Translations under genes and position numbers: made by a program
Shown: positions 27,878 through 36,345 of the stretch, in pieces
Layout of the letters: each line of letters begins with the position of its first letter
How positions within the stretch are numbered: the stretch's first letter is position 1
Notes under the pieces: model-generated
What the model saw: the letters and a program-made list of their open reading frames with translations, nothing else
Database searches by the model: none
Told to the model about the DNA's origin: nothing
NCBI GenBank assembly: GCA_018716285.1
Contig: DVKD01000043.1
Coordinates: forward strand, 1 to 61,091
Length of the DNA: 61,091 bases
From: Candidatus Merdivicinus faecavium
Lineage (GTDB): Bacteria; Bacillota; Clostridia; Oscillospirales; Ruminococcaceae
Reading direction: 5' to 3'

Positions 27878-29383
27878 TCAGTCCTTTTTGGCCTTATCCG
27901 CCTCGGAAGCGTTGCGGGTCGCGGCGGCGCGGTCTTTCTGCATCTCCTCGACCGTCTTGGTGTGGAGCCGGGCTGCGCCGCGGTAGCCGTCCCGGGTGGG
28001 GAGCAGGGTGCCGTTTTTCCGCCCTTCCTCCAGCCGGGCCTTGGCCCGCGCGATCTCGCCGGTGTACTGCGGGAGCCACTTCTCCCCCGCCACGAGCATC
28101 TCATCGGTCATCTGCCAGATCTGGGGCGGGGTGCAGACCGCGCCGGTCAGGGGGTCGAGCATCATCGCCTGCTTTAAGAGCTGGGCGTCGCCGCGGTAGG
28201 CGGCCTCGACGGCGAGCTTCTGGACGTTGATGTTGGTCATGCAGCAGGCGGCGGGGCCGAGCGGCAGGTCGCCGACCCGGGGGATGTTCACCCCATTCGC
28301 GTCGACATAGCCGGGAACCTCGACGACGCACTCGTCGGGGAGGTTCGAAATGGTCCCGTTGTTCATCACATTGAAATGCCCGCGGTAGATGCGGCCGGTC
28401 TCCAGCGACTCGATGATGTAGGAGCCGTGCTCCTGGCTGCGCTCTTCGGGGACGAAGCGCTTCGGGGGCTCCTTCATCCAGTTGGGGAAGTCGGTCTCAA
28501 ACCAGCTCCGGCCCTCCTGGCAGACCCGGAGATAGCCGCCGGTCTCGCCCAGGTGCCAGTCGGAGAGGTCGATCCAGTTTAGGAGCTCCGCTTCATTCTT
28601 GCGGTACCAGGGGACGTACTCGGAGAGGTGGCCGTTGGACTCGGTGGAGTAGTAGCCGAACCGGCGGAGCATATCGATGCGCACCTTTTCGCAGCGGCTC
28701 AGCTCGGGGTCGTTCTCGTAGGCCTCGAGGATCCTGCCGGTCAGGTCCTCGCCGTTATGCTTCACGCTGATGTACCAGGTCATGTGGTTGATGCCGGCGC
28801 AGATGATGTCGATCTCCTCCTGCCTGTAGCCGAGCGCGTGGGCGATCTGGGCATGGCCGCCCTGGACGCCGTGGCAGAGGCCGATGGTGGGGACCTTGCT
28901 GTACTTGTTGCACATCCAGGTGACCATCGCGTTGGGGTTGGAGTAATTGAGCAGGATGCAGCCGGGGGCCGCGACCTCCTCGATGTCGCGGCAGAATTCG
29001 AGGGCGGCGTAGGCGCTGCGCTGCCCGTACATGATGCCGCCCGCGCAGAGGGTGTCGCCGACGCACTGGTCGACGCCGTATTTGAGGGGGATGTTCACGT
29101 CGGTCTCAAAGGCCTCGAGCATGCCGATGCGGACCGAATTGATGACATATTTCGCGTCCTTGAAGGCCTCGCGGCGGTCGAGGGTGGCGTGGATCCGGAT
29201 ATTCAGGCCGTTGGCGTCGATATCCCGCTGGCAGAGGGCGGTGACCATGCGCAGGTTGTCGGGGTTGATGTCGGTGAAGGCGATTTCCACATCCCGGAAC
29301 TCCGGGACGGTCAGCAGATCCGAAAGCAGGCGGCGGGTGAAGCCGATGCTGCCCGCGCCGATAAAGGCGACCTTAAAGCTCAT
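27878..29383 (-). CDS. GH4 family alpha-glycosidase (alpha-galactosidase/alpha-galacturonidase-like)
   Basis: 501 residues. GH4 enzymes use NAD+ and a divalent metal and act by oxidation-elimination. The Rossmann NAD motif is AFIGAGSIGFTRRLLSDLL; LLNYSNPNAMVTW and the metal-binding Cys and His in GLCHGVQGG and GINHMTWY follow. It is cytoplasmic. Start at ATG 29383 with AGGAGG upstream; open frame upstream crosses the divergent promoter. It is divergent from an AraC regulator whose promoter carries a palindrome, so the regulator may control it. The exact sugar (galactose, glucose or uronic acid) is not certain. Confidence 0.9.
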   Translation of the reverse strand: MSFKVAFIGAGSIGFTRRLLSDLLTVPEFRDVEIAFTDINPDNLRMVTALCQRDIDANGLNIRIHATLDRREAFKDAKYVINSVRIGMLEAFETDVNIPLKYGVDQCVGDTLCAGGIMYGQRSAYAALEFCRDIEEVAAPGCILLNYSNPNAMVTWMCNKYSKVPTIGLCHGVQGGHAQIAHALGYRQEEIDIICAGINHMTWYISVKHNGEDLTGRILEAYENDPELSRCEKVRIDMLRRFGYYSTESNGHLSEYVPWYRKNEAELLNWIDLSDWHLGETGGYLRVCQEGRSWFETDFPNWMKEPPKRFVPEERSQEHGSYIIESLETGRIYRGHFNVMNNGTISNLPDECVVEVPGYVDANGVNIPRVGDLPLGPAACCMTNINVQKLAVEAAYRGDAQLLKQAMMLDPLTGAVCTPPQIWQMTDEMLVAGEKWLPQYTGEIARAKARLEEGRKNGTLLPTRDGYRGAARLHTKTVEEMQKDRAAATRNASEADKAKKD

Positions 29384-29468
29384 AAAAATTCCTCCTGTAT
29401 TCCGCAGATTTTGTACTTTCAGTATAGCAAAAAATGGAGCGGCGGGGGAAAATTTTCGCCGGAATTTC

Positions 29469-29504
29469 TTTACAAATGCAATAAATTGTCCTATAATTAT
29501 TGCA
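29469..29504 (+). promoter_or_regulatory. Promoter of araC-like gene embedded in a perfect inverted repeat
   Basis: TTTACA, 17 bases, TATAAT. TGCAATAA (29477-29484) and TTATTGCA (29497-29504) form a perfect 8-bp inverted repeat with a 12-base spacer across the spacer and -10, a likely operator between the GH4 and AraC genes. Confidence 0.75.
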
Positions 29505-29550
29505 AGAGGAGCGATGGCTCCCAAAGAATGCGGAAAGGAGCGCGCCTCCC

Positions 29551-30435
29551 TTGAGCCTTTATGACGAGACAGCCCGCTGCCTTCAGCCGGAGGCCTATTA
29601 CGCGATGCAGGTGCAGCAGTATTCCATGCCGCAGCAGCACGTCCATCCGCGCTGCGAGGTGATGTACGTCCTCTCCGGCACAGCCGCCGTCGAGGTCGCC
29701 GAGCAGCGGTACGAGCTTTCCCACGGGCAATATATTTTCCTCGACGAGGGCGTCCCCCACAGCCTCCGGATCGACAGCCCGCGCGGCTGCGGCATCATGA
29801 ACATCGAGTTCTCCTGCCGGGAAGCCGGCGGGGCCTGCCGCCTGGAGCCTGCCCGGGAGGGCTGCCCCGCCGTCCGGGATTTCTTAAAGGCGAAACGCCC
29901 TTTTTTCGTCGCGTCGGGGCGGGAGCGCTTCGGCTATGTGATGCGGGACCTCGTTTCCCAGCTCGAACGCAGGCAGACGGACGACACCCGCTTTCTCATC
30001 GGCAACCTGCTGACCCGGCTGCTCTGCGAGCTCGCGGAGGGGGCGGCCCAGCGGGAAGCGGGCGGACTGCGCTATGTCCGCCGGGCGGTCGCCTTTATGG
30101 AGGAGCATTACGCCGGGGAGATCGGCGTGCCGGAAATCGCCGCCGCGGCCGGGGTCGGGCGCAGCTACCTGCACGCCCTGTTCCAGAAGGAATTTGGCTG
30201 CGGGGTGGCCGCCTACCTTGCCCGGATGCGGGTAAACCGGGCGAAATTCCTGCTCGCGAATACCGGGATGCGGCTCATTGACATCGCCTGCGAGGTAGGC
30301 TACAACAGCCGCCAGAACTTCGCCCTCGCCTTCCAGAAGCAGGCCGGGATGTCCCCTTCCGCATTCCGCAGGCGCAGCGCCGCGAGCCCGCCGGTCCGGA
30401 CGGGGAGCTTCATGCGGTTTCCGGATGAATTTTGA
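29551..30435 (+). CDS. AraC family transcriptional regulator
   Basis: 294 residues: N-terminal cupin (HVHPRCEVMYVLSGTAAVEV, residues about 32-95) for ligand sensing and C-terminal double helix-turn-helix (EIAAAAGVGRSYLHALFQKEF and LIDIACEVGYNSRQNFALAFQKQAGMSPSAFRR). An upstream ATG at 29500 is ruled out because the promoter -10 ends at 29497. TTG at 29551 with AAAGGAG upstream is the likely start. It is divergent from the GH4 gene and most likely activates it in response to a sugar. Confidence 0.9.
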   Translation: MSLYDETARCLQPEAYYAMQVQQYSMPQQHVHPRCEVMYVLSGTAAVEVAEQRYELSHGQYIFLDEGVPHSLRIDSPRGCGIMNIEFSCREAGGACRLEPAREGCPAVRDFLKAKRPFFVASGRERFGYVMRDLVSQLERRQTDDTRFLIGNLLTRLLCELAEGAAQREAGGLRYVRRAVAFMEEHYAGEIGVPEIAAAAGVGRSYLHALFQKEFGCGVAAYLARMRVNRAKFLLANTGMRLIDIACEVGYNSRQNFALAFQKQAGMSPSAFRRRSAASPPVRTGSFMRFPDEF

Positions 30436-30466
30436 AAAATAGTACCGGAAATCCGAGAATCGTCCC

Positions 30467-30495
30467 TTGTTTTTCGGGGGGCGGGGTGCTATAAT
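30467..30495 (+). promoter_or_regulatory. Promoter of the UROD-family gene at 30550
   Basis: TTGTTT, 17 bases, TATAAT, 55 bases before the start codon. Confidence 0.7.
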
Positions 30496-30549
30496 ATTTC
30501 ACTGGAAAACAGAAGACCGAATCCCAAGAAAACAGAATGGAGAATCAGT

Positions 30550-31518
30550 ATGACCCACAGAGAACGCTTTATCAAAACCCTCAAGCGCGAAAAAATCGGC
30601 GGCCAGGTCCCGACCTTTGAGCTTGTCTTTTTCCTCACGATGGAGGCCTTCGGCAAGGTCCATCCCTCCCACCGCCAGTACAGCCAGTGGAACCAGATGA
30701 GCCAGAATGAGCGCAACCTCCACATGAACGAGATCGCCGACATCTACATCGACACCGCCAAACGTTACGACCACAGCGCCATCTTCGTCCACCCCAACCC
30801 TGGCGACCTCGAGAACACCCAGTGGCTGCTCGAGACCATCCGCGAAAAGACCGGCGACGAGTACTACATCATGATGCACGGCGACCCCACCTGGTCCATC
30901 CCCGACGGCGACAGCATGTTCGAGTTCTCCAGCCGGATGTACGAGGAGCCCGAAGCCCTCAATGAGGAATCGGAGCGCCGCCTTGACCACGCCCTCGAAT
31001 TTGCCCAGAAGTTAAACGCCCGCGGCCATCTGCACGACGGCTTCACCCTCTGCTCCGACTACTGCTTCAACACCAACCCCTTCTTCAGCCCCGAAAAGTT
31101 CGACGAGCTCATCGTCCCCTACCTCAAGCGGGTCATCGACGGCTACCGCGAGATGGGCTACTACACCATCAAGCACACCGACGGCAACATCATGCCCATC
31201 GCCAAGCAGATGGCTTCCTGCGGCCCCGACGCCTTCCACTCCCTCGACCCGCAGGGCGGCGTCAGCATCCCTGAGCTGCGCAAGCTCATCGGCGACGACA
31301 TCACCCTGGTCGGCAACGTCAACTGCGGCCTTCTGCAGACCGGCACCGACGAAGAGTGCCGCGCCGACGTCATGCGTTCCCTCCGCGAGGGCATGGAGCG
31401 CGGATACGGCTACATCTTCTCCACCTCCAACTGCGCCTACACCGGCCTGCCGCTCGAGCGCTACGAGATGATGATCGACCTCTGGCGCCAGTACGGCAAC
31501 TACGACCTCGCCAAATAA
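30550..31518 (+). CDS. Uroporphyrinogen decarboxylase (UROD) superfamily protein A
   Basis: 322 residues with the (beta/alpha)8 UROD fold shared by HemE and the cobalamin methyltransferases MtaA/MtbA. MTHRERFIKTLKREK is the usual N-terminus. Key segments are GYYTIKHTDGNIMPIAKQM, ITLVGNVNCGLLQTGTDEE and SNCAYTGLPLERYE. The MtaA zinc motif His-x-Cys is His-x-Asp here (KHTDG), so a methyltransferase zinc site is altered. No corrinoid protein gene is nearby. Single gene with promoter and terminator. The activity is unknown; a true HemE is unlikely because the substrate-binding N-terminal Arg motif is not seen. Confidence 0.85.
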   Translation: MTHRERFIKTLKREKIGGQVPTFELVFFLTMEAFGKVHPSHRQYSQWNQMSQNERNLHMNEIADIYIDTAKRYDHSAIFVHPNPGDLENTQWLLETIREKTGDEYYIMMHGDPTWSIPDGDSMFEFSSRMYEEPEALNEESERRLDHALEFAQKLNARGHLHDGFTLCSDYCFNTNPFFSPEKFDELIVPYLKRVIDGYREMGYYTIKHTDGNIMPIAKQMASCGPDAFHSLDPQGGVSIPELRKLIGDDITLVGNVNCGLLQTGTDEECRADVMRSLREGMERGYGYIFSTSNCAYTGLPLERYEMMIDLWRQYGNYDLAK

Positions 31519-31532
31519 CATTTTCCCGCAGC

Positions 31533-31567
31533 AAAAGCGCCTGGAATTGTCTTCCGGGCGCTTTTTT
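31533..31567 (+). terminator. Terminator of UROD-A
   Basis: AAAGCGCCTGGAA, loop, TTCCGGGCGCTTTTTT. Confidence 0.85.
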
Positions 31568-31591
31568 CGGCCTGCTGAAAAAATTGGCAGC

Positions 31592-31622
31592 AAAAACGCC
31601 CGGAAAGCAGGTTCCGGGCGTC
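31592..31622 (-). terminator. Terminator of UROD-B
   Basis: Minus strand GACGCCCGGAA, loop, TTCCGGGCGTTTTTG. It is back-to-back with the UROD-A terminator and shares its stem sequence. Confidence 0.8.
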
Positions 31623-31646
31623 TTGCGCAGCTGTTTGTATTGAATT

Positions 31647-32726
31647 TCAGAATGCCGCACGGTCGCCGCGCCACTCGCGGACGGCGTTGACCATCGCAAG
31701 ATACCCCTCGGTGGGGACATAGTCGGGGATGGAGTTGCCCGAGCTGAAGGCGATGCCGCCGTGGCCCTTGACCTTCTCGAGGCAGTCGAAGATATAGTCG
31801 CGGATGTAATCGGGCGAGTACCGGCAGAGGACGTCGGTATCGATGCCGCCGAAGTTGCCGATCCGGTCGCCGTATTTTTCCACCCAGACGCTGAAGTGAG
31901 CGATCTGGTCCTCGTTGGAGTGCTTGGCGTCGATGCCGGCCGTCTCGATGAGGTCGTCCATCACGTCGAAGATGCAGCCGCAGGAGTGGAGGAGGAAGGG
32001 CTTGCCCGCCTCATGCACCCGGCTGATGATCTTTTTGTAGACCGGGATGATGTGGGCGCGGATGTCGTCGGGCGCGATGAGGGTCTGGGATTTGAAGCCC
32101 AGGTCGTCGCCGAACCGCATGACACAGTAGGTGTCGCCGTATTCGCGGAGGAAGCGGTCCCAGATCTGGTACTCGACCTCGCCCATCTTGCGGAAAATAT
32201 CGGCGTACAGCTCCTCGTCGTCCGCCTTGATGTAGCAGAGGTCCATGTAGCCGACCAGGTCCTGCACCGCCTCAAAGACGCCGTTGCCGACCCCGCCGAC
32301 CGCCTTCATGCCGGGCGGGCAGGTCGCGGCGAAATTCTCGATGTAAGGGCGGTTCATCTCGAAAAAGCGGACAGGGATCTCGTCCCAGGGATAGCGCTCG
32401 AAGTCGGCGCGGTCCTTGATGCAGCCTTCCTGATGGGAACCGAGCGCGCCGCCGCCGATGAGGGCGCCGGTGACGCAGAACTCCATCGAGGCGGTGTCGT
32501 AGCCCATCGTCCTCCAGAAGTCCCAGTACTGGCGGAAGCCCTCCCGGCTTTCGGCCATATCCTTGGAAAAGAGCAGGTCGTGCGGGCGGTTGCCGGTGAT
32601 CTCCTCCACCACCTTGGGGCCGATCAGGTGCTCGTAAAGCGGAACATGGGCGACCCACTCGTTGCGGGCGGCCCGGACCATGCTGCGGTAATCGGGGGAA
32701 TTTTCCTGATATTTGAGAATCTGCAT
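31647..32726 (-). CDS. UROD superfamily protein B
   Basis: 359 residues from the ATG at 32726 (MQILKYQ), chosen because AAAGG lies 9 bases upstream; an ATG three codons earlier sits on that sequence. The UROD barrel shows GKPFLLHSCGCIFDVMDDLIETAGID, with the MtaA-like His-x-Cys-Gly kept, and GGIAFSSGNSIPDYVPTEGYLAM where the third zinc cysteine of MtaA is replaced by Ser. This pattern is common in the large UROD expansions of gut Clostridia. Function unknown. It is divergent from the tandem AraC pair at 32858 and 33760, which may control it. Confidence 0.85.
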   Translation of the reverse strand: MQILKYQENSPDYRSMVRAARNEWVAHVPLYEHLIGPKVVEEITGNRPHDLLFSKDMAESREGFRQYWDFWRTMGYDTASMEFCVTGALIGGGALGSHQEGCIKDRADFERYPWDEIPVRFFEMNRPYIENFAATCPPGMKAVGGVGNGVFEAVQDLVGYMDLCYIKADDEELYADIFRKMGEVEYQIWDRFLREYGDTYCVMRFGDDLGFKSQTLIAPDDIRAHIIPVYKKIISRVHEAGKPFLLHSCGCIFDVMDDLIETAGIDAKHSNEDQIAHFSVWVEKYGDRIGNFGGIDTDVLCRYSPDYIRDYIFDCLEKVKGHGGIAFSSGNSIPDYVPTEGYLAMVNAVREWRGDRAAF

Positions 32727-32746
32727 CTGAACCATCCTTTCAGCGC

Positions 32747-32775
32747 TTGCGCGGAGCGCATACTTTTGTTATAAT
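32747..32775 (+). promoter_or_regulatory. Promoter of the tandem AraC genes
   Basis: TTGCGC, 17 bases, TATAAT. The -10 lies in a small inverted repeat GTTAT-N7-ATAAC in the gap shared with UROD-B. Confidence 0.65.
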
Positions 32776-32857
32776 TAGGATAACACAGGCCGCCTCACGG
32801 CGGTTAGGACGGAATGTGCGAAAACTTGGACGATTCTACTGCAAGGAGGGAACGGAT

Positions 32858-33763
32858 ATGGAAGAAGCCCGCTTTGAGCGCTGGGAGGAGCGCCGCCCCC
32901 TGCCCGGCCTTGCGGCCGAATGCTTTGAGCTCCACGAAAACCGGCCCGGCATCTTCGCCTCCTCCCACTGGCACAACGAGTCCGAGCTCATCCTGGTCCA
33001 GAGAGGCTGCTACCGCATCCTCGCGGGGGCGGAGGGGCGGCTGCTCGCGGCGGGCGAGGCGGTCTTCATCCCGCAGCGGCTGCGCCACACCACCATCTGC
33101 CCCGACCAGCCGGAGGTCTCGCTCATTGTCTTGAAATTCGAGCCCTCCTTCCTCCTTGCGGCCGATCCGGCGGAGGGGGAAGCCGAACTGCTTTCCGGCG
33201 CGGGGATGGACGGGGCCGCCCTCTGGCTCTCCCCGATGGAGACGGCCTGCTGCGGGCTCCCCTCCCGCCTGGGGCTGATGCTCAGGGAAATCGCGGCGGA
33301 GCGCACCGGCTGGCGGCTGGCCGTCCGAGCGGGAATTTGCACGATCCTTTTGGAGCTTCTGCGCCTGGCGGAAGCGCGGCGGCAGACGCCCGGCCCGGCG
33401 CGCTCCGAGGCGGGCGCGGACCTCGGGCCGGTTTTTGACTACCTGGAGCGGCACTATCGGGAGCCGGTGCGGGCGGCCGACCTGCTCCCCCTCTGCCACT
33501 TAAGCTACAGCCGGTTCTCGGTGCGCTTCAAAGAGCTGACCGGCTTTTGCCTGACCGAATACCTCAACCGCCTGCGGATCAGCCGGGCCAGACGGCTCAT
33601 CGAAGCGGGGGAAATGCCCCTCGGGGAGGTCGCCGCGGCCTGCGGCTTCCTCGACCCGTGCTACTTTGACCGTCTCTTCCGCCGCTACACCGGGATGACG
33701 CCCTCCCGCTGCCGGCGGGAATACGCCGCCGCAAAGGCCGCCGGAAAGGAGCTGCGCGCATGA
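32858..33763 (+). CDS. AraC family transcriptional regulator
   Basis: 301 residues: cupin sensor (HWHNESELILVQRGCYRILAG) and AraC DNA-binding domain (LPLCHLSYSRFSVRFKELTGF, then EVAAACGFLDPCYFDRLFRRYTGMTPSRCRR). ATG at 32858 with AAGGAGGG upstream. It overlaps the next AraC gene by ATGA. With UROD-B on the other side of the promoter it forms a regulator-target pair. Confidence 0.92.
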   Translation: MEEARFERWEERRPLPGLAAECFELHENRPGIFASSHWHNESELILVQRGCYRILAGAEGRLLAAGEAVFIPQRLRHTTICPDQPEVSLIVLKFEPSFLLAADPAEGEAELLSGAGMDGAALWLSPMETACCGLPSRLGLMLREIAAERTGWRLAVRAGICTILLELLRLAEARRQTPGPARSEAGADLGPVFDYLERHYREPVRAADLLPLCHLSYSRFSVRFKELTGFCLTEYLNRLRISRARRLIEAGEMPLGEVAAACGFLDPCYFDRLFRRYTGMTPSRCRREYAAAKAAGKELRA

Positions 33764-34620
33764 TCCTCCCCACCCAGTTTTTAAACCCCGTCCTGCTGCG
33801 GTGCAGCCACTTTGACGGCTACCACACGCCGCCTGCGGCTCCTTACGCCAGCCGGACGGTCTATGACTACGAGCTCGAGTACTACCTCCGCTGCGACGGC
33901 GGCATCCGGATCGACGGGCGGTTCACCCCTTTCCGGGCGGGCGAGCTCAACATCCGCAAGCCGGGACAGACGGTGCAGGGGATCCCGCCCTACGAATGCT
34001 ACATCCTCTGCGTCGACTTTTTAGGCAACGGGGCCCGGGACGGGAGCTACTCCTTCGGCTCGCCGGAGGAGGCGCAGGAGCGCTACGACAATCCCCTCCT
34101 CTCCTCCATGCCGGACAAACTCGCCGTCAGCAAGCGGGACCTGATCGCCGGGCTGTTTGAGGACCTCCTCCAGAACCAGGACAGGAAGACCGATCTCGCC
34201 TTTTTCCAGGTCAAATCGAGCCTCTACTTCCTCTTTTCTGAAATTTTCCGGGAAATATCCGACCAAAGCAACGCCGGCAGCACCGCGGCGGTGCGGAGCG
34301 TCATCCGGAAAATCCGGGAAAATTACTGCGAGCCGCTCCGCATCGAGGAGCTCATCGCCTCGACGGGCTTAAGCCGCGGCTTTTTCCACCGCCGCTTCCG
34401 CGCCGAAACCGGGATGACGCCGGGGCAGTTTATCGCCTCGCTGCGGATCGAGCGGGCCAAGAACCTCCTAAGCTTCACAAACACCCCGGTCGGCGAGGTC
34501 GGGGCCCTCTGCGGCTACCCGGACAGCGTCTATTTCTCCCGCATCTTCCGCAGCCACACCGGCATGACCCCCACCGCCTACCGCCGCCGCATCGAGTCCG
34601 CGCTGGCCCCGCGGCCGTAG
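33760..34620 (+). CDS. AraC family transcriptional regulator, second of a tandem pair
   Basis: 286 residues with an N-terminal sensor (YELEYYLRCDGGIRIDGRFTPFRAGELNIRKPGQ) and C-terminal AraC domain (LIASTGLSRGFFHRRFRAETGMTPGQFI, VGALCGYPDSVYFSRIFRSHTGMTPTAYRRR). It is coupled to the preceding regulator by a 4-base overlap, so the two are made together. It lies just before UROD-C, a likely target. The two AraC proteins are not close copies of each other. Confidence 0.92.
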   Translation: MILPTQFLNPVLLRCSHFDGYHTPPAAPYASRTVYDYELEYYLRCDGGIRIDGRFTPFRAGELNIRKPGQTVQGIPPYECYILCVDFLGNGARDGSYSFGSPEEAQERYDNPLLSSMPDKLAVSKRDLIAGLFEDLLQNQDRKTDLAFFQVKSSLYFLFSEIFREISDQSNAGSTAAVRSVIRKIRENYCEPLRIEELIASTGLSRGFFHRRFRAETGMTPGQFIASLRIERAKNLLSFTNTPVGEVGALCGYPDSVYFSRIFRSHTGMTPTAYRRRIESALAPRP

Positions 34621-34723
34621 CAGAAGTTACTTTTGTCCTATTTCCACTACAAAATTCCTAACGCCCCGGCGGCGGGTATGCTATACTGTGGATAAAGAAT
34701 TTTGCCGGAAGAAGGGACTTTTT

Positions 34724-35812
34724 ATGACAGGGAAAGAGCGGATGCAGCGCATCCTCAAGCACCAGCCGGTCGACCGGATCGGGCTCTTTGAACACTTTTG
34801 GAACGATACCTACAAAACCTGGTACGAACAGGGGCATGTCCCGGGCGGGCAGTCCTTTGAGGACCATTTCCAGTTTGACATGCAGGAATGCTGGGCCTTC
34901 AACCTGGTCGCCGACCTGGACTTCAAACAGCAGGTCGTTGCAGAGGATGAAGACACGATCACCTTTCTGGATGGCAACGGCGCCATCCTGCGCCGCCACA
35001 AATTCCATGACACCACCCCGGAGCACGTCGATTTCACCGTCAAGGAGCGGGAGGATTGGGAAAAAATAAAGCCCCTTCTCCTGAATCCGGACCCCCGCCG
35101 CATCAACTTCGAGGGCTACCGCAAGGTCAAAAAGGCGGCCGCCGACGCCGGGCGCTTCTTTGTCTGGAGCGGCGTCAACGTCTTCGAATGCATCCATCCC
35201 GTCTGCGGGCATGAGAACATGCTCGTCGGCATGGCGCTCGACCCCGACTGGGTCCGCGATATGGCCGAGACTTATGCGAAGCTCACCGTCGAGCTGCAGA
35301 AGATCCTCTTCGAGCAGGAGGGCTACCCGGACGGCATCTGGTACTACGAGGATATGGGCTACAAGGGAAGCCCCTTCATGTCCCCCCAGATGTACCGCGA
35401 CATCATCAAGCCCTCCCACATCTACACCATCCATTACGCCAAGGAGCACAATCTGCCGGTCATCATGCACTCCTGCGGCTTTGTCGAGCCGCTGCTGCCC
35501 GACATGATCGACGCCGGCATCGACTGCCTCCAGGTCATCGAAATCAAGGCGGGCATGGACCTTCTGAAGCTGCACAAGCTCTACGGCGACAGGATCAGCT
35601 TCATGGGCGGCATCGACGTCCGCACCCTTTACACCAACGACAGGCAGGTCGTCCTCGAGGAGCTCGAGAAAAAGATTCCGCTCGTCAAGCAGGGCTACAA
35701 CTATGTCCTGCACAGCGACCACTCCATCCCCAAGACGGTCGACTACGAAGTCTACCGCTACTTTATCGACAAAGGGCTGGAACTCGGGCGCTACGAGGAG
35801 TTTTCCGAGTAA
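34724..35812 (+). CDS. UROD superfamily protein C
   Basis: 362 residues from ATG 34724 (MTGKERMQRILKHQPVDRIG, a typical MtaA/UROD N-terminus) after AAGGGA. LPVIMHSCGFVEPLLPDMIDAGIDCLQ keeps the His-x-Cys-Gly of MtaA; the distal motif is YVLHSDHSIPKTVDYE, without the third cysteine. The closest known types are proteins annotated as uroporphyrinogen decarboxylase-like in Clostridia with unknown substrate. TATACT at about 34679 may be its -10. It lies downstream of two AraC genes and is followed by a terminator. Confidence 0.85.
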   Translation: MTGKERMQRILKHQPVDRIGLFEHFWNDTYKTWYEQGHVPGGQSFEDHFQFDMQECWAFNLVADLDFKQQVVAEDEDTITFLDGNGAILRRHKFHDTTPEHVDFTVKEREDWEKIKPLLLNPDPRRINFEGYRKVKKAAADAGRFFVWSGVNVFECIHPVCGHENMLVGMALDPDWVRDMAETYAKLTVELQKILFEQEGYPDGIWYYEDMGYKGSPFMSPQMYRDIIKPSHIYTIHYAKEHNLPVIMHSCGFVEPLLPDMIDAGIDCLQVIEIKAGMDLLKLHKLYGDRISFMGGIDVRTLYTNDRQVVLEELEKKIPLVKQGYNYVLHSDHSIPKTVDYEVYRYFIDKGLELGRYEEFSE

Positions 35813-35833
35813 ATAAAGCCGTTACATAGTTTA

Positions 35834-35867
35834 CCCCGCCGGGAGCTTTCCCGGCGGGGCGTTTTTG
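35834..35867 (+). terminator. Terminator of UROD-C
   Basis: CCCCGCCGGGA, loop, CCCGGCGGGG, then CGTTTTTG. Confidence 0.9.
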
Positions 35868-35892
35868 TCATAGTTGCAGATAAGGCGGCTTC

Positions 35893-36321
35893 TCAGCTCA
35901 GCTGCTTGTCAATCGCGCGGTCGAGCGGGCCGAAGGAGATGGTTTTCTGCTTGAAGGCCAGCAGCGCGAGGATGAGGAAGAGGACTCCCCGGACAAAGTA
36001 CACAAGGTCGCTCAGCAGGCCGGTCAGGCTGAAGGAGAACAGGCTGCCCGAGTAGCCCGTGACAAAGGAAGTCACCCACCTGATGAAGTCGAAGACCACG
36101 CCGAACACATCCCCAATGAGACCCAGCACAAGGCCGATGACCGCAAAGGCGAGATACAGGATGACCGCCTTGACCGCCGATTTGCGCAGCCACTCATTCT
36201 GCTCGCAGAACAGGACATAAAAGGCGGCGACCAGCAGCAGGACGAAGCCGTCCAGCAGGCCAGCCAGGTAGACGACTGCGGCCACAATGCCGACCGAGAT
36301 TCCCAAACGTGATTTTTCCAT
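35893..36321 (-). CDS. Integral membrane protein, unknown function
   Basis: 142 residues with about four hydrophobic segments: residues 8-40 (long hairpin with VYLAGLLDGFVLLLVAAFYVLF), 48-78, and 104-125. A charged segment (CEQNEWLRKSAVKAV) separates the first two, a layout similar to DUF4870-type small membrane proteins, but I do not assign a family. GGAGGAATG precedes the start. It lies 24 bases downstream of the GH127 gene on the same strand, so it is probably co-transcribed with it. Confidence 0.75.
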   Translation of the reverse strand: MEKSRLGISVGIVAAVVYLAGLLDGFVLLLVAAFYVLFCEQNEWLRKSAVKAVILYLAFAVIGLVLGLIGDVFGVVFDFIRWVTSFVTGYSGSLFSFSLTGLLSDLVYFVRGVLFLILALLAFKQKTISFGPLDRAIDKQLS

Positions 36322-36345
36322 GATACATTCCTCCCATTTTACTTG

